This document shows positions 1-8,265 of a stretch of DNA of 23,079 nt, piece after piece. How positions within the stretch are numbered: position 1 is the first letter of the stretch; every line of letters begins with the position of its first letter. A program made the translations under genes and the position numbers. This DNA comes from Bacteroidales bacterium (lineage in GTDB: Bacteria; Bacteroidota; Bacteroidia; Bacteroidales; UBA3663): positions 1 through 23,079 of the forward strand of contig SFEH01000024.1 of assembly GCA_004557315.1 (NCBI GenBank). The letters are read 5' to 3'. A model generated the notes under the pieces. It saw only the letters and a program-made list of their open reading frames with translations. It was not told the DNA's origin and ran no database searches.

Positions 1-1
1 T

Positions 2-859
2 GACCTATATGACGACAAGGCATACAAAGCCAAGCTCGTGCAGACCTTACAGGCTTTCACAAGATTCTGTGAGACAAAAGGCTTGGCATATATGGCTTGT
101 GCAGGCACATGTATCGGTGCTGTGAGGCATCATGGTTTCATCCCCTGGGACGATGATATCGATGTCTTCATGTCGAGAGCTGATTTCGAAAGGTTAGTGT
201 CGCTCAAGAACCAACTGCCAGAAGGCTACTCGCTGGTACAGGAAGGCGAAAACGGGTATTATGCGCCGATTCCAAAGTTCTATGACAATCGGACAACACT
301 TTGGGAGGAGAAGTCATTGCCGGCAGTGATAGGAGCATATATCGACATCTTTCCGCTTGACGAATGTGACGATGATGCCGACTATTGCAAGAGGTTGAAG
401 AAGGAATATGAGTATTGCTATCTTCACCACATGGACTCACACCGCAAATGGCTGTTTGAGGATTTTGTCGATATGGCTTTGCACCTTCACCCGATGGGAT
501 TTGTTCGAATGCTCAAGAACACATTCTATCATGCGCCGAAAGCTGCTTATTACAAGAAACGGCTCGATGGTATCAGGAAGAAGATGCAGGAGATGAAGGG
601 CAGCTATGTCGTTCCATGGGACGGATTATATGCCACTCCATATCCAAAGCGCCTTTTTGAGAAAACTGTGCCTTGTGATTTTGAGGGATTGACGATTCAG
701 ATTCCTGCCATGTATGACGAATACCTGACCCAGACTTACGGCAATTATATGCAGCTTCCTCCTGTAGAGAAGCGCAAATCTACACATTCGCATTTCTATC
801 TTGACCTGGATAGAGGCATGACGCTCGATGAGGTCAGAAAGATGATAGGGATGAAATAA
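2..859 (+). CDS. LicD family phosphotransferase, 5'-truncated by window edge
   Basis: LicD-type nucleotidyltransferase-fold protein; family members transfer phosphocholine or similar phospho-groups from a nucleotide-activated donor onto surface glycans. The hallmark is visible: a GAVRHHGFIPWDDDIDVFM-type segment whose acidic cluster (DDDID) is the presumed metal and nucleotide site. The reading frame is open back to base 2 (DLYDDKAYKAKL...). That stretch resembles the N-terminal helix normally found just before the core, so the true start lies outside the window; the GTG at 38 is probably internal. It leads a run of glycosyltransferases, with 13 nt to the next gene. I infer that it decorates a capsule or lipopolysaccharide O-unit. 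The transferred group (choline, ethanolamine, ribitol or other) cannot be read from the sequence. Confidence 0.88.
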   Translation, partial: DLYDDKAYKAKLVQTLQAFTRFCETKGLAYMACAGTCIGAVRHHGFIPWDDDIDVFMSRADFERLVSLKNQLPEGYSLVQEGENGYYAPIPKFYDNRTTLWEEKSLPAVIGAYIDIFPLDECDDDADYCKRLKKEYEYCYLHHMDSHRKWLFEDFVDMALHLHPMGFVRMLKNTFYHAPKAAYYKKRLDGIRKKMQEMKGSYVVPWDGLYATPYPKRLFEKTVPCDFEGLTIQIPAMYDEYLTQTYGNYMQLPPVEKRKSTHSHFYLDLDRGMTLDEVRKMIGMK

Positions 860-872
860 AATACAAAAACAG

Positions 873-2033
873 ATGAAGATACTTTACGACCATCAGGCTT
901 TTCAGATGCAATACTTCGGCGGAGTGTCGAAGTGCTTCTGTGAGCTGATTTCACATCTCCCTGACGGTGTGCAAGCACAGATCAGCATTGCGCAAAGCAA
1001 CAATGTTCATTTGAGGGAGAGTGGATTGGTCGAAGGACTTGGATATGTGACGATGGATCATCGCATGTGGAATGAGAAGCATCCAGGCAGGCTGATGGAC
1101 ATCCTTTATCTTGCAGCCAGCAAGTATCTTGATCTGCCTACTGCCGATAGCCAGAACAGGCGAATGACCAACAGGATGCTGAAACAAGGTGATTTCGATG
1201 TGTTCCATCCGACATATTTCAAGCCAGAGTTTCTGAAATATCTTGGAAAGAAACCCTTTGTATTGACCATCCACGACATGATGCCAGAGCTCTATCCACA
1301 GTACTATGGATCGAATTATCCAGACATCGCCTGGAAAAAGCAGCTTGTGAAGCGTGCCGATGCCATAGTGGCTGTATCGGAATGTACGAAGAACGACGTC
1401 ATCAAAATCCTGGGTGTACCAGAAGAGAAGATCACTGTCATACATCATGGAGGACCTGCCTCGGAGAGCCATGCAATGGTACCACGCATCGTCAATGAAC
1501 GATACCTGCTCTATGTGGGTCAGCGCATGTTCTACAAGAACTTCTCACGATTGCTTGAGTCCTTCTCGGCTGTGGCATCACGTGAAGATATGAGCGACGT
1601 TTTGCTGGTTTGCACGGGTGCTCCTTTTTCTGATGGTGAAAAAGCACTGATTGCGAGTCATGGCATTTCAGATAGGATTGTCTTCATGCATCCTACCGAT
1701 GCAGAGATGCAGATTCTTTATAGAGATGCACTTGCTTTTGTCTATCCTTCTGGCTATGAAGGTTTTGGTATGCCTATTCTTGAGGCTTTTGCCAATGGCT
1801 GTCCTGTGTTGCTCAATGATGCCAGCTGCTTTCCTGAAGTAGGAGGAGATGCAGCTCGGTATTTCCATTTCGACAATGGTGTAGGCGAGTTGTCGCAGCT
1901 GCTTGTCGAGGTAGCGACGGAAGGAGAGGAGTCGAGGAAAGAATGGGTGAAGCGAGGTTTGCAGAGACTTGGTATGTTCTCGTGGGAAAAGTCGGCACAG
2001 CAATTGGTTAATGTATATAAATCAGTCTTATGA
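873..2033 (+). CDS. Glycosyltransferase family 4 (GT-B fold)
   Basis: 386-residue cytosolic or membrane-associated retaining glycosyltransferase that would add a sugar from an NDP-sugar to a growing lipid-linked glycan. The N-terminal acceptor half starts with a short beta strand and a glycine pair (YFGGVSK, about residues 14-20). The donor half has YVGQRMFYKNF (about 214-224), and the GT4 E-x7-E signature is in GYEGFGMPILEAFANG, with glutamates at about 296 and 304. Mannosyl- and glucosyltransferases of the mtfB/WbaZ kind look like this, but the sugar cannot be assigned. The ATG at 873 lies 13 nt after the licD stop, and the 3' end overlaps the next gene by 4 nt (ATGA), so translation is probably coupled. 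Confidence 0.9.
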   Translation: MKILYDHQAFQMQYFGGVSKCFCELISHLPDGVQAQISIAQSNNVHLRESGLVEGLGYVTMDHRMWNEKHPGRLMDILYLAASKYLDLPTADSQNRRMTNRMLKQGDFDVFHPTYFKPEFLKYLGKKPFVLTIHDMMPELYPQYYGSNYPDIAWKKQLVKRADAIVAVSECTKNDVIKILGVPEEKITVIHHGGPASESHAMVPRIVNERYLLYVGQRMFYKNFSRLLESFSAVASREDMSDVLLVCTGAPFSDGEKALIASHGISDRIVFMHPTDAEMQILYRDALAFVYPSGYEGFGMPILEAFANGCPVLLNDASCFPEVGGDAARYFHFDNGVGELSQLLVEVATEGEESRKEWVKRGLQRLGMFSWEKSAQQLVNVYKSVL

Positions 2034-2848
2034 TAAGGTTTGCTATTGTCACTGTTTCATTTAATGCGGCAGATTGTCTGGAGAAGACCATCAAGTCGGT
2101 ACTCCGGCAGTCATATCCTGCTGTCGATTACTTCATAATCGACGGAGGCAGCAATGACGGCACACAGGAGATTATTGGCAGATATGCCGATAGGCTGACC
2201 TATTGGGTGAGTGAACGAGACCGTGGCATCTACGATGGCATGAACAAAGGCATAGCCAAGGTCAATGAACTTATTGAAAAAGACGGAACCGAACGCTATG
2301 TGCTGATGCTCAATGCCGATGACTCGTTGATAGGAACGGATGTCCTTGCGAAACTCGCTGCAAAGATAGAACAGGACAAGAGGAATCCAGATGTGGTATG
2401 TTGCTCATGGATGATACATCCCGAACATGGCACGTATCTGCAGTCGCCTGGCGACCTGACCCAGCTGCCTCGCCGTTATGTAATCTGTCATCAAGCCACC
2501 TTTGTGAAAGGCTCGGTGCTTGCTTCTCACCCTTTTGACTTGAAGTATCGACTGGCAGGGGATTTCGATCAGTTGTCGCAGCTCTACATCTCGGGCTACA
2601 GGTTTGCCGTATATCCTGATATCGTGGTTAGCGACATGATATTGAACGAAGGAGCCACTGAACGTAACTGGCGTGCTTCGGTCCGCGAGGGCTTTGAAGT
2701 CGTGAAGCGCAATGGGCAATACCGTATGGGTGCAGAGTCATGGTTAGTGTTCCGCAAGACGATAGTGCGACTCATCAAGCGGTTGTTGCCAAGAAAAGTG
2801 AGCGATGCTTTTTTCGGTTGGCTGGCTCGTCATTATAAAGCAATGTAA
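2030..2848 (+). CDS. Glycosyltransferase family 2 (WcaE/WcaA-like)
   Basis: 272-residue GT-A fold inverting transferase. It shows the standard order: an N-terminal strand followed by SFNAADCLEKTIKSVLRQ, the nucleotide-binding DGGSNDGT (residues 38-45), SERDRGIYDGMNKGI (about 61-75), typical of the colanic-acid WcaE branch, and NADD (95-98) in the place of the DXD metal motif. The C-terminal part is basic (RKTIVRLIKRLLPRK), which suits a peripheral membrane location. Its ATG overlaps the stop of the preceding GT4 gene. Donor and acceptor are unknown. Confidence 0.9.
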   Translation: MIRFAIVTVSFNAADCLEKTIKSVLRQSYPAVDYFIIDGGSNDGTQEIIGRYADRLTYWVSERDRGIYDGMNKGIAKVNELIEKDGTERYVLMLNADDSLIGTDVLAKLAAKIEQDKRNPDVVCCSWMIHPEHGTYLQSPGDLTQLPRRYVICHQATFVKGSVLASHPFDLKYRLAGDFDQLSQLYISGYRFAVYPDIVVSDMILNEGATERNWRASVREGFEVVKRNGQYRMGAESWLVFRKTIVRLIKRLLPRKVSDAFFGWLARHYKAM

Positions 2849-2863
2849 TATATTCGATTGACA

Positions 2864-3721
2864 ATGCAGGTTTCGATTATTTCTCCTGTCTATAACGTAG
2901 CAGCATATATTTGCGAGTGCATCGACTCGATAGTCAGTCAGACCATGACCGACTGGGAGGTTCTGTTTGTCGATGACCATGGGACTGACAACAGTATAGA
3001 GATCGCCAAGCAACATATTGCCCGTTTGCCAAAGGATATTGCAGGGAAGTTCCACTTCATGGCAACTCCAAAGAATTCAGGGCCAGGCATTGCCCGCAAC
3101 CTTGGCATCCAGCAGGCTCGTGGCGAGTACATAGCCTTTGTCGATAGCGACGACATGATGGAACCGCAGATGCTCGACAGGCTCTTGCTCAAGGCTTATG
3201 GTGGACTCAACCTGATGCATATCGGTACACCAGGTGTCGATCTCGTGTATTGCAATGCCAAGAGTTTTGGTGACAGCGGGAAGCTACGGTTCTTGCAGAA
3301 TCCCGACATCGAAAAGGGCAAGGATTATTATCTGAAGCACTTCAAGACTTATATATGGACATATATCTACCGCAGGAAGTTCATTATCGACAATGGTCTG
3401 GAGTTCCCTTGTGAGCGAGCATCGGAAGATACCAATTTCCTGACCAAGACATTGCTTGTTGCCCGAACCATCCGATGTGTCAATGAACCATTGTATCTGT
3501 ATCGAGTTCGCCCGCAGTCGCTCACAACGGCAAGAAACCGCCATCGGTATAAGGAAAGGCTATCGTCGGTGAGAAAGCTCATGGATGAGTTTGAGGCAAT
3601 GAAAGCCAATCCACGATATGCCGACCTTCATCTTGATCAATACGACAGAGCGATGAATCTCATCTGGAAAAAGAAAGGCATTGCTCAAGCTGTAATAGAC
3701 TATATAAAGAATATATTTTGA
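2864..3721 (+). CDS. Glycosyltransferase family 2
   Basis: 285-residue GT-A transferase. Motifs in order: VSIISPVYNVAAYICECIDS (residues 3-22), the nucleotide-site VDDHGTDNS (36-44), GPGIARNLGIQQARGEYI (73-90) and the metal-binding VDSDD (93-97). I chose the ATG at 2864 over an in-frame TTG at 2858 because the fold begins right after this methionine. An EDT motif (SEDTNF, about 186-191) fits the usual position of the catalytic base in capsule GT2 enzymes. It sits 15 nt after the previous stop and ends 2 nt before the start of the membrane protein gene. It probably adds one sugar of the repeat unit. Confidence 0.9.
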   Translation: MQVSIISPVYNVAAYICECIDSIVSQTMTDWEVLFVDDHGTDNSIEIAKQHIARLPKDIAGKFHFMATPKNSGPGIARNLGIQQARGEYIAFVDSDDMMEPQMLDRLLLKAYGGLNLMHIGTPGVDLVYCNAKSFGDSGKLRFLQNPDIEKGKDYYLKHFKTYIWTYIYRRKFIIDNGLEFPCERASEDTNFLTKTLLVARTIRCVNEPLYLYRVRPQSLTTARNRHRYKERLSSVRKLMDEFEAMKANPRYADLHLDQYDRAMNLIWKKKGIAQAVIDYIKNIF

Positions 3722-3723
3722 AA

Positions 3724-6150
3724 ATGGATTATCTAAAGCGAATCTGGCCATATCTGTTGGCCTTTATGGTTTTTGTGGCAGTAGCTTGCATCTACATGTC
3801 GCCAGTGTTTGACGGCAAGGTCATAGCTTCGACCGACGGTGTGCAAGGCCGTGCTGCAGTACATGAATGTGTCGAATACAGCCAGCAGACAGGCAATTAC
3901 AGCTGGTGGACAGGCTCAATGTTCTCTGGCATGCCAAACTATCAGATAGGCGGAGGCAGGTACATGGCCAATGTCTATCTCCGTCCGCTACTGAAGACAT
4001 TGCAGTGGGGGCATACCAATGTTCTCGCCATCGTGCTTATATATTGTCTCTGTTTCTTTGCCTTGGTGCGCAGCATGAAGGTCGATAAGTGGCTGTCGAT
4101 AGTAGGAGCCCTCGCCATCACCTTCTCGAGCTATTTCTTTATCATCATAGCAGCCAATCACCATGGCAAGACTTCGACTCTCGCCTTGATGTCGTTGGCA
4201 TTGTCTGGTTTCTACCTCATCTTTAATGGTCATCGCAAGACCGGTATCTGCCTTTCTATGATTGGCACCATGGCAGGATTCTATCCGCATCCGCAGATGG
4301 CATATTATCTGTGCTTCATTTTTGCTGCTTTCGGTGCTGCCGAACTGTTCAAGGCTTGGAAGAACAAGACATGGAAGAGCTTTTTTATCAACTGCCTGCT
4401 GGCATTGGCGGCTTTAGGCATTGGTGTTGGTACTGGCACATCTGCCACATTTGCCAACCTCGAATATGCTGAAGAGACAATGCGAGGCGGACACAGCGAT
4501 CTTGTCAAGTCATCGGATGCTGACAATAAGACCAATGGTCTGGATCTCGACTATGCTACGGCATGGAGCTACGGCATTGACGAATGTTGGACTTTCCTTG
4601 TGCCTGACTATATGGGTGGTTCGTCGAATTATAATGTAGGCAGTGACAGTGAACTTTGCAAGGATATGATCAAACAGGGAGTGCCAAAGAAGCAGGCTGA
4701 GCAGTTCTGCAAGAATGTTCCAACTTATTGGGGAGACCAGCCTTTCACTGCTGGTCCTGTCTATATGGGAGCCATTGTCTGCATGCTGTTCCTCTTGGGA
4801 CTTTTTGTGGTCAAGGGTCCATACAAATGGGCATTGCTCGTCGTGACCCTTCTTTCGGTCATGCTCTCGTGGGGCTATCATTTCATGGGTCTGACTCGTT
4901 TCTTCTTCGACAATGTGCCTATGTACAACAAGTTCCGTGCAGTTTCGTCGATACTTGTCATTGCTGAAATCACGATGCCTTTGCTTGGCTTCCTTGCTCT
5001 GCAGAGTCTTGTCGAGGCAAAGAAAGTGGGCGAGGACTTGTCGAAGAAAGTGCTCACGGCAGGAGGTATTGTCGTGGCATTGGCTCTTGTCTGCCTTATG
5101 TTCACATCGGGCTTTGAAGGCAGAAGCGATGCGCAGATGCCCGAATGGCTCACACCTATGCTCATCGATGCCCGTCGTGCCATGCTTTCTGCCGATTGCT
5201 GGCGTTCGATCATCTTTGTAGCATTAGGTACTGCTGTCGTATGGTTCTACACCAAGAGCCAGAAGTTCACCACCCCACTCTTGGCAATAGCCCTCGGAGT
5301 GTTGGTACTTGCCGACATGTGGCCTGTTGCAAAGCGATTCATGAACGACTCACACTTCTCGCAAGGCAATGCCTACGAAAACGAATTCAAGATGCAGCCA
5401 TGGGAGAAGCAGATTCTTGACAGCGACAAGGATCCGAATTTCCGTGTCTTCAACCTCACGGCAAGTCCATTCAACGATGCCCGCACTTCTTATTACTTGA
5501 AGTCAATCGGTGGATATAGTGCTGCCAAGCTCCGTCGCTACCAGGATCTCATCGACCAGCATCTGTCGAAGATGCACATGCCTGTGATCAATATGCTCAA
5601 CACAAAGTATATCATTGTTCCAGATCAGCAGACAGGAGCGCCTGTTGTCCAGTACAATCCTGATGCAATGGGCAATGCCTGGTTTGTCGAGAAGATTGTC
5701 GAGGCAAAGACTCCTAACGAGGAATGTGACAAGCTGATGACACTCGACTTGCATCGCGAGGCAGTAGTAGGTTCAGATTATATTAATAATGTGAAAGACC
5801 TCAATCCTGGAGCTGACTCATTGGCTCATATCAGTCTTACAAAATACACGCCTGAATACATAGAGTACGATGCCGAGTGCTCGAAGCCAGGCACTGTCAT
5901 CTTCAGCGAGATATTCTATTCTCATGGATGGAAGGCAATTGTCGATGGCAAACCTGCCGACCTATATCGTGCCAACTATATGCTTCGAGCAATGAATCTT
6001 GAGCCAGGCAAGCACCACATCCGACTGGAGTTCCGTCCAGAGAGCGTTGACAAGGGCAATGTCATCTCCATGACCTTTGTCGTCCTGATGTATCTCATCA
6101 TAGCTGGAATCCTATTATCGAATATGCGAAAGTCTAAAGCAAAAGATTGA
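3724..6150 (+). CDS. YfhO family polytopic membrane protein
   Basis: 808-residue inner-membrane protein of the YfhO type (bacterial membrane protein with a GT-C-like layout). It has an N-terminal anchor (PYLLAFMVFVAVACIYM), then an extracytoplasmic loop with the GSMFSGMPNYQI motif seen in YfhO homologues. About a dozen hydrophobic segments follow up to roughly residue 530. A large soluble C-terminal domain (YYSHGWKA-like region, read here as FYSHGWKAIVDGKPADLYRA) comes next, and then one last membrane span before a basic tail. Family members have been linked to glycosylation of lipoteichoic acid or other surface polymers with lipid-linked sugar donors; that role here is inference. The ATG at 3724 was preferred to an in-frame TTG at 3718. 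The gene is embedded in the glycan cluster, 4 nt before the next gene. Confidence 0.87.
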   Translation: MDYLKRIWPYLLAFMVFVAVACIYMSPVFDGKVIASTDGVQGRAAVHECVEYSQQTGNYSWWTGSMFSGMPNYQIGGGRYMANVYLRPLLKTLQWGHTNVLAIVLIYCLCFFALVRSMKVDKWLSIVGALAITFSSYFFIIIAANHHGKTSTLALMSLALSGFYLIFNGHRKTGICLSMIGTMAGFYPHPQMAYYLCFIFAAFGAAELFKAWKNKTWKSFFINCLLALAALGIGVGTGTSATFANLEYAEETMRGGHSDLVKSSDADNKTNGLDLDYATAWSYGIDECWTFLVPDYMGGSSNYNVGSDSELCKDMIKQGVPKKQAEQFCKNVPTYWGDQPFTAGPVYMGAIVCMLFLLGLFVVKGPYKWALLVVTLLSVMLSWGYHFMGLTRFFFDNVPMYNKFRAVSSILVIAEITMPLLGFLALQSLVEAKKVGEDLSKKVLTAGGIVVALALVCLMFTSGFEGRSDAQMPEWLTPMLIDARRAMLSADCWRSIIFVALGTAVVWFYTKSQKFTTPLLAIALGVLVLADMWPVAKRFMNDSHFSQGNAYENEFKMQPWEKQILDSDKDPNFRVFNLTASPFNDARTSYYLKSIGGYSAAKLRRYQDLIDQHLSKMHMPVINMLNTKYIIVPDQQTGAPVVQYNPDAMGNAWFVEKIVEAKTPNEECDKLMTLDLHREAVVGSDYINNVKDLNPGADSLAHISLTKYTPEYIEYDAECSKPGTVIFSEIFYSHGWKAIVDGKPADLYRANYMLRAMNLEPGKHHIRLEFRPESVDKGNVISMTFVVLMYLIIAGILLSNMRKSKAKD

Positions 6151-6154
6151 TGGC

Positions 6155-7042
6155 ATGAAGTCAGAACGTCCATTGTTGAGCACACGACGCGTGAAGTTCT
6201 ACACACGATCGTTCTCGCTTGAGCTCTATGAACAGGCACGACAGCTGTTCGAGAGTGCTGGCTATCCTTGTGTGCGACTTACTGACCAGACAGCCGATGG
6301 CTATTTCTTCACAATGCTTGACGACACCGACTGTGACGTAGCGATCAATGTCGATGAGGATGCGTATATTGCAGACTTGGATGCAGTGCTCGATCTTGCC
6401 GAATATGTGCTGCAGCATGGCTATGCCAATGCGGGTTGTCCTGATTGCTCTCCTGGCTGTCCGCGAGGGGGCAATCCTATTGTGACCAATCCCTTCTTCA
6501 ACATCTTTGACCTGCAGCAGATCCGTAGCATGTGGAAGGGCAGAAGGGAAGGAGAGCGAGAGGTGAGAAGGTTCAGGTATGACGATGTCAAGAAGGAATT
6601 GCGCGAGAAGTTCGAATATGACGAGTCGCTCATTGTCCGTCCGCATTTCGACAGTATCTACGATGAGCCATATTACAATTTCTTCTTTTGGCTTGCCTAT
6701 CATTTCAGGACACTCTATCTGCCCAATGCCAAACATCGCGACGGACTTTCCACAGTGCTCTATTCAGTCGATGGCCGTTGTCTTTGCAAACATTCATGGA
6801 TGTCGCGGTTCTATCATCAGCGTTCGGATCAGACCACAAGGATCAATGCTCTCATCGATGAGGTATGTGAGTCGCGGGGCATGAAGCGCCTGACGTTTTC
6901 GCCTACACAGATTCTGCATTTCCGTCTCGACCATCTCCTGCGCTTCGCTATCCGTGTGCCACAGCGTATTGCCAACTGGCCGCGGAAGTGGAAGAAATGG
7001 TATGAGCAATACAAAAGAAAGACAAATATTGTATTTCTGTAA
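6155..7042 (+). CDS. Uncharacterised protein with glycosyltransferase-like acidic motif
   Basis: 295 residues, not confidently recognised. There is no signal peptide and no membrane segment. The N-terminal half reads like an alpha/beta nucleotide-sugar fold: a helix (SLELYEQARQLFESAGYP), a strand ending DDTDCDVAINVDEDAYI (about residues 56-72) where DEDA could be a DXD-like metal site, and then a helix. An unusual cysteine-rich loop CPDCSPGCP follows (95-103), leading into NPIVTNPFFNIFD (107-119). The middle is rich in Arg, Lys and Glu, and the C-terminal third is aromatic and basic (WPRKWKKWYEQYKRK). It starts 4 nt after the YfhO gene, so it is almost certainly part of the polysaccharide operon. 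I infer a sugar-modifying or sugar-transferring enzyme. What it acts on is unknown. Confidence 0.8.
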   Translation: MKSERPLLSTRRVKFYTRSFSLELYEQARQLFESAGYPCVRLTDQTADGYFFTMLDDTDCDVAINVDEDAYIADLDAVLDLAEYVLQHGYANAGCPDCSPGCPRGGNPIVTNPFFNIFDLQQIRSMWKGRREGEREVRRFRYDDVKKELREKFEYDESLIVRPHFDSIYDEPYYNFFFWLAYHFRTLYLPNAKHRDGLSTVLYSVDGRCLCKHSWMSRFYHQRSDQTTRINALIDEVCESRGMKRLTFSPTQILHFRLDHLLRFAIRVPQRIANWPRKWKKWYEQYKRKTNIVFL

Positions 7043-7098
7043 TTTCTATATCTTCTCATAATATAGGAAATAGCAATGCATATATTGTCTTTATCCCC

Positions 7099-7127
7099 TT
7101 TAACTTCTTTAACTTCTTTATCTTCTC
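7099..7127 (+). repeat. Tandem 9-bp pyrimidine-rich repeat
   Basis: In the 95-nt gap before the second GT4 gene, TAACTTCTT occurs at 7101-7109 and 7110-7118, with an imperfect third copy (TATCTTCTC) at 7119-7127. A related ATATCTTCTC lies at 7047-7056. The repeat ends about 11 nt before the ATG. I see no good TAnnTTTG promoter in this gap, so the repeat may be only a slippage product or may affect translation initiation. Confidence 0.6.
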
Positions 7128-7137
7128 TCAAATAATA

Positions 7138-8265
7138 ATGAAAATCACAATACTCGGAACGGCTCATCCTTATCGTGGAGGCATTGCTGCCTTCAATGAG
7201 CGACTGGCGCATCAGTTTCAGGACGAAGGACATGAAGTGGATATAGTCACATTCACACTTCAGTACCCAGGCTTCCTGTTTCCTGGCAAGACACAGTACA
7301 GTGCCGACCCAGCACCGACCGATCTGACAATCTCGCGTCAGATCAACAGCTGCAACCCATTCAACTGGATCAGTGTAGGCCGATCTATTGCCAAGCGGAA
7401 CGCCGATCTGCTTGTCATTGGCTTTTGGTTGCCATTCATGTCACCATGCTTCGGCACTATTGCCCGCATAGTGAAAGCCAATCACAAGACCAAAGTCGTA
7501 ACCGTATTGCATAATCTTATTCCTCATGAAGCTCGTATTGGAGACAAGCCGTTCGCAAAGTATTTCTGTGGTTCGGTCGATGGTTTTGTCACATTGTCGA
7601 AGTCGGTACTTGACGATATCAATGTGTTCGACCACCTCAAGCCACGTGCCTTCTCACCACATCCGATCTATGACAATTTCGGTCATGCAGTGACTAAATC
7701 CGAGGCTTGTGAACATCTTGGACTTGATCCCGACAGTCGCTATCTTTTGTTCTTTGGCCTGATACGCGATTATAAAGGACTGGACTGGTTGCTCGATGCT
7801 TTTGAACGCTCAAAAGCATCAGAGCCAAACGGCATGCGTCTCATCATAGCAGGTGAGTTCTATGGCGATGGTGAGAAGTATCACACATTGTCAAAGTCAC
7901 TCGGAATTGACGATCGTGTGGTCTGGCGCACTGAATATGTGCCAGACAGCGAGGTGAGATATTATTTCGGAGCTGCCGACCTTGTGGTGCAGCCCTACAA
8001 GAGTGCAACGCAGAGTGGCGTGACACAGATCGCCTATCACTTTGAGAAGCCTATGCTTGTCACTGCCGTAGGAGGTTTGGCAGAGATAGTGCCCGACGGA
8101 AAGGTGGGCTATTCAGTTGCGCCTGACGTAGATGCAATCGCTGTAGCCTTGAGTGATTACAGCACGACACCTCACGACTTTACCGAGGGAATCAGAGAGG
8201 AGAAGAAGAAGTATTCATGGCAGGTAATGAGCCAAACTATCACCCAGCTATGCCAAAAGAAATAA
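7138..8265 (+). CDS. Glycosyltransferase family 4 (GT-B fold), second copy
   Basis: 375-residue GT-B glycosyltransferase, different in sequence from the GT4 at 873. It starts MKITILGTAHPYRGGIAAFN, the classic N-terminal strand and glycine-rich acceptor loop. An LHNLIPHE segment (about residues 124-131) follows, then a Rossmann-like donor domain beginning YLLFFGLIRDYKGLDWLLDAF (about 202-222). The donor-site block is QPYKSATQSGVTQIAYHFEKPMLVTAVGG, with SGV in place of the usual first glutamate of E-x7-E, as in several Bacteroidetes GT4 proteins. A gap of 95 nt separates it from the preceding gene, the longest in the cluster. Its 3' end overlaps the following gene by 16 nt. Sugar specificity is unknown. 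Confidence 0.9.
   Translation: MKITILGTAHPYRGGIAAFNERLAHQFQDEGHEVDIVTFTLQYPGFLFPGKTQYSADPAPTDLTISRQINSCNPFNWISVGRSIAKRNADLLVIGFWLPFMSPCFGTIARIVKANHKTKVVTVLHNLIPHEARIGDKPFAKYFCGSVDGFVTLSKSVLDDINVFDHLKPRAFSPHPIYDNFGHAVTKSEACEHLGLDPDSRYLLFFGLIRDYKGLDWLLDAFERSKASEPNGMRLIIAGEFYGDGEKYHTLSKSLGIDDRVVWRTEYVPDSEVRYYFGAADLVVQPYKSATQSGVTQIAYHFEKPMLVTAVGGLAEIVPDGKVGYSVAPDVDAIAVALSDYSTTPHDFTEGIREEKKKYSWQVMSQTITQLCQKK

Noticed and set aside
38..40. GTG as the start of the LicD protein
   Set aside because: The frame continues upstream with LicD-like residues to the window edge, so the gene is better read as truncated.
951..1472. 173-codon open frame on the - strand within the first GT4 gene
   Set aside because: It is a shadow of the glycosyltransferase frame and lacks a promoter or initiation context.
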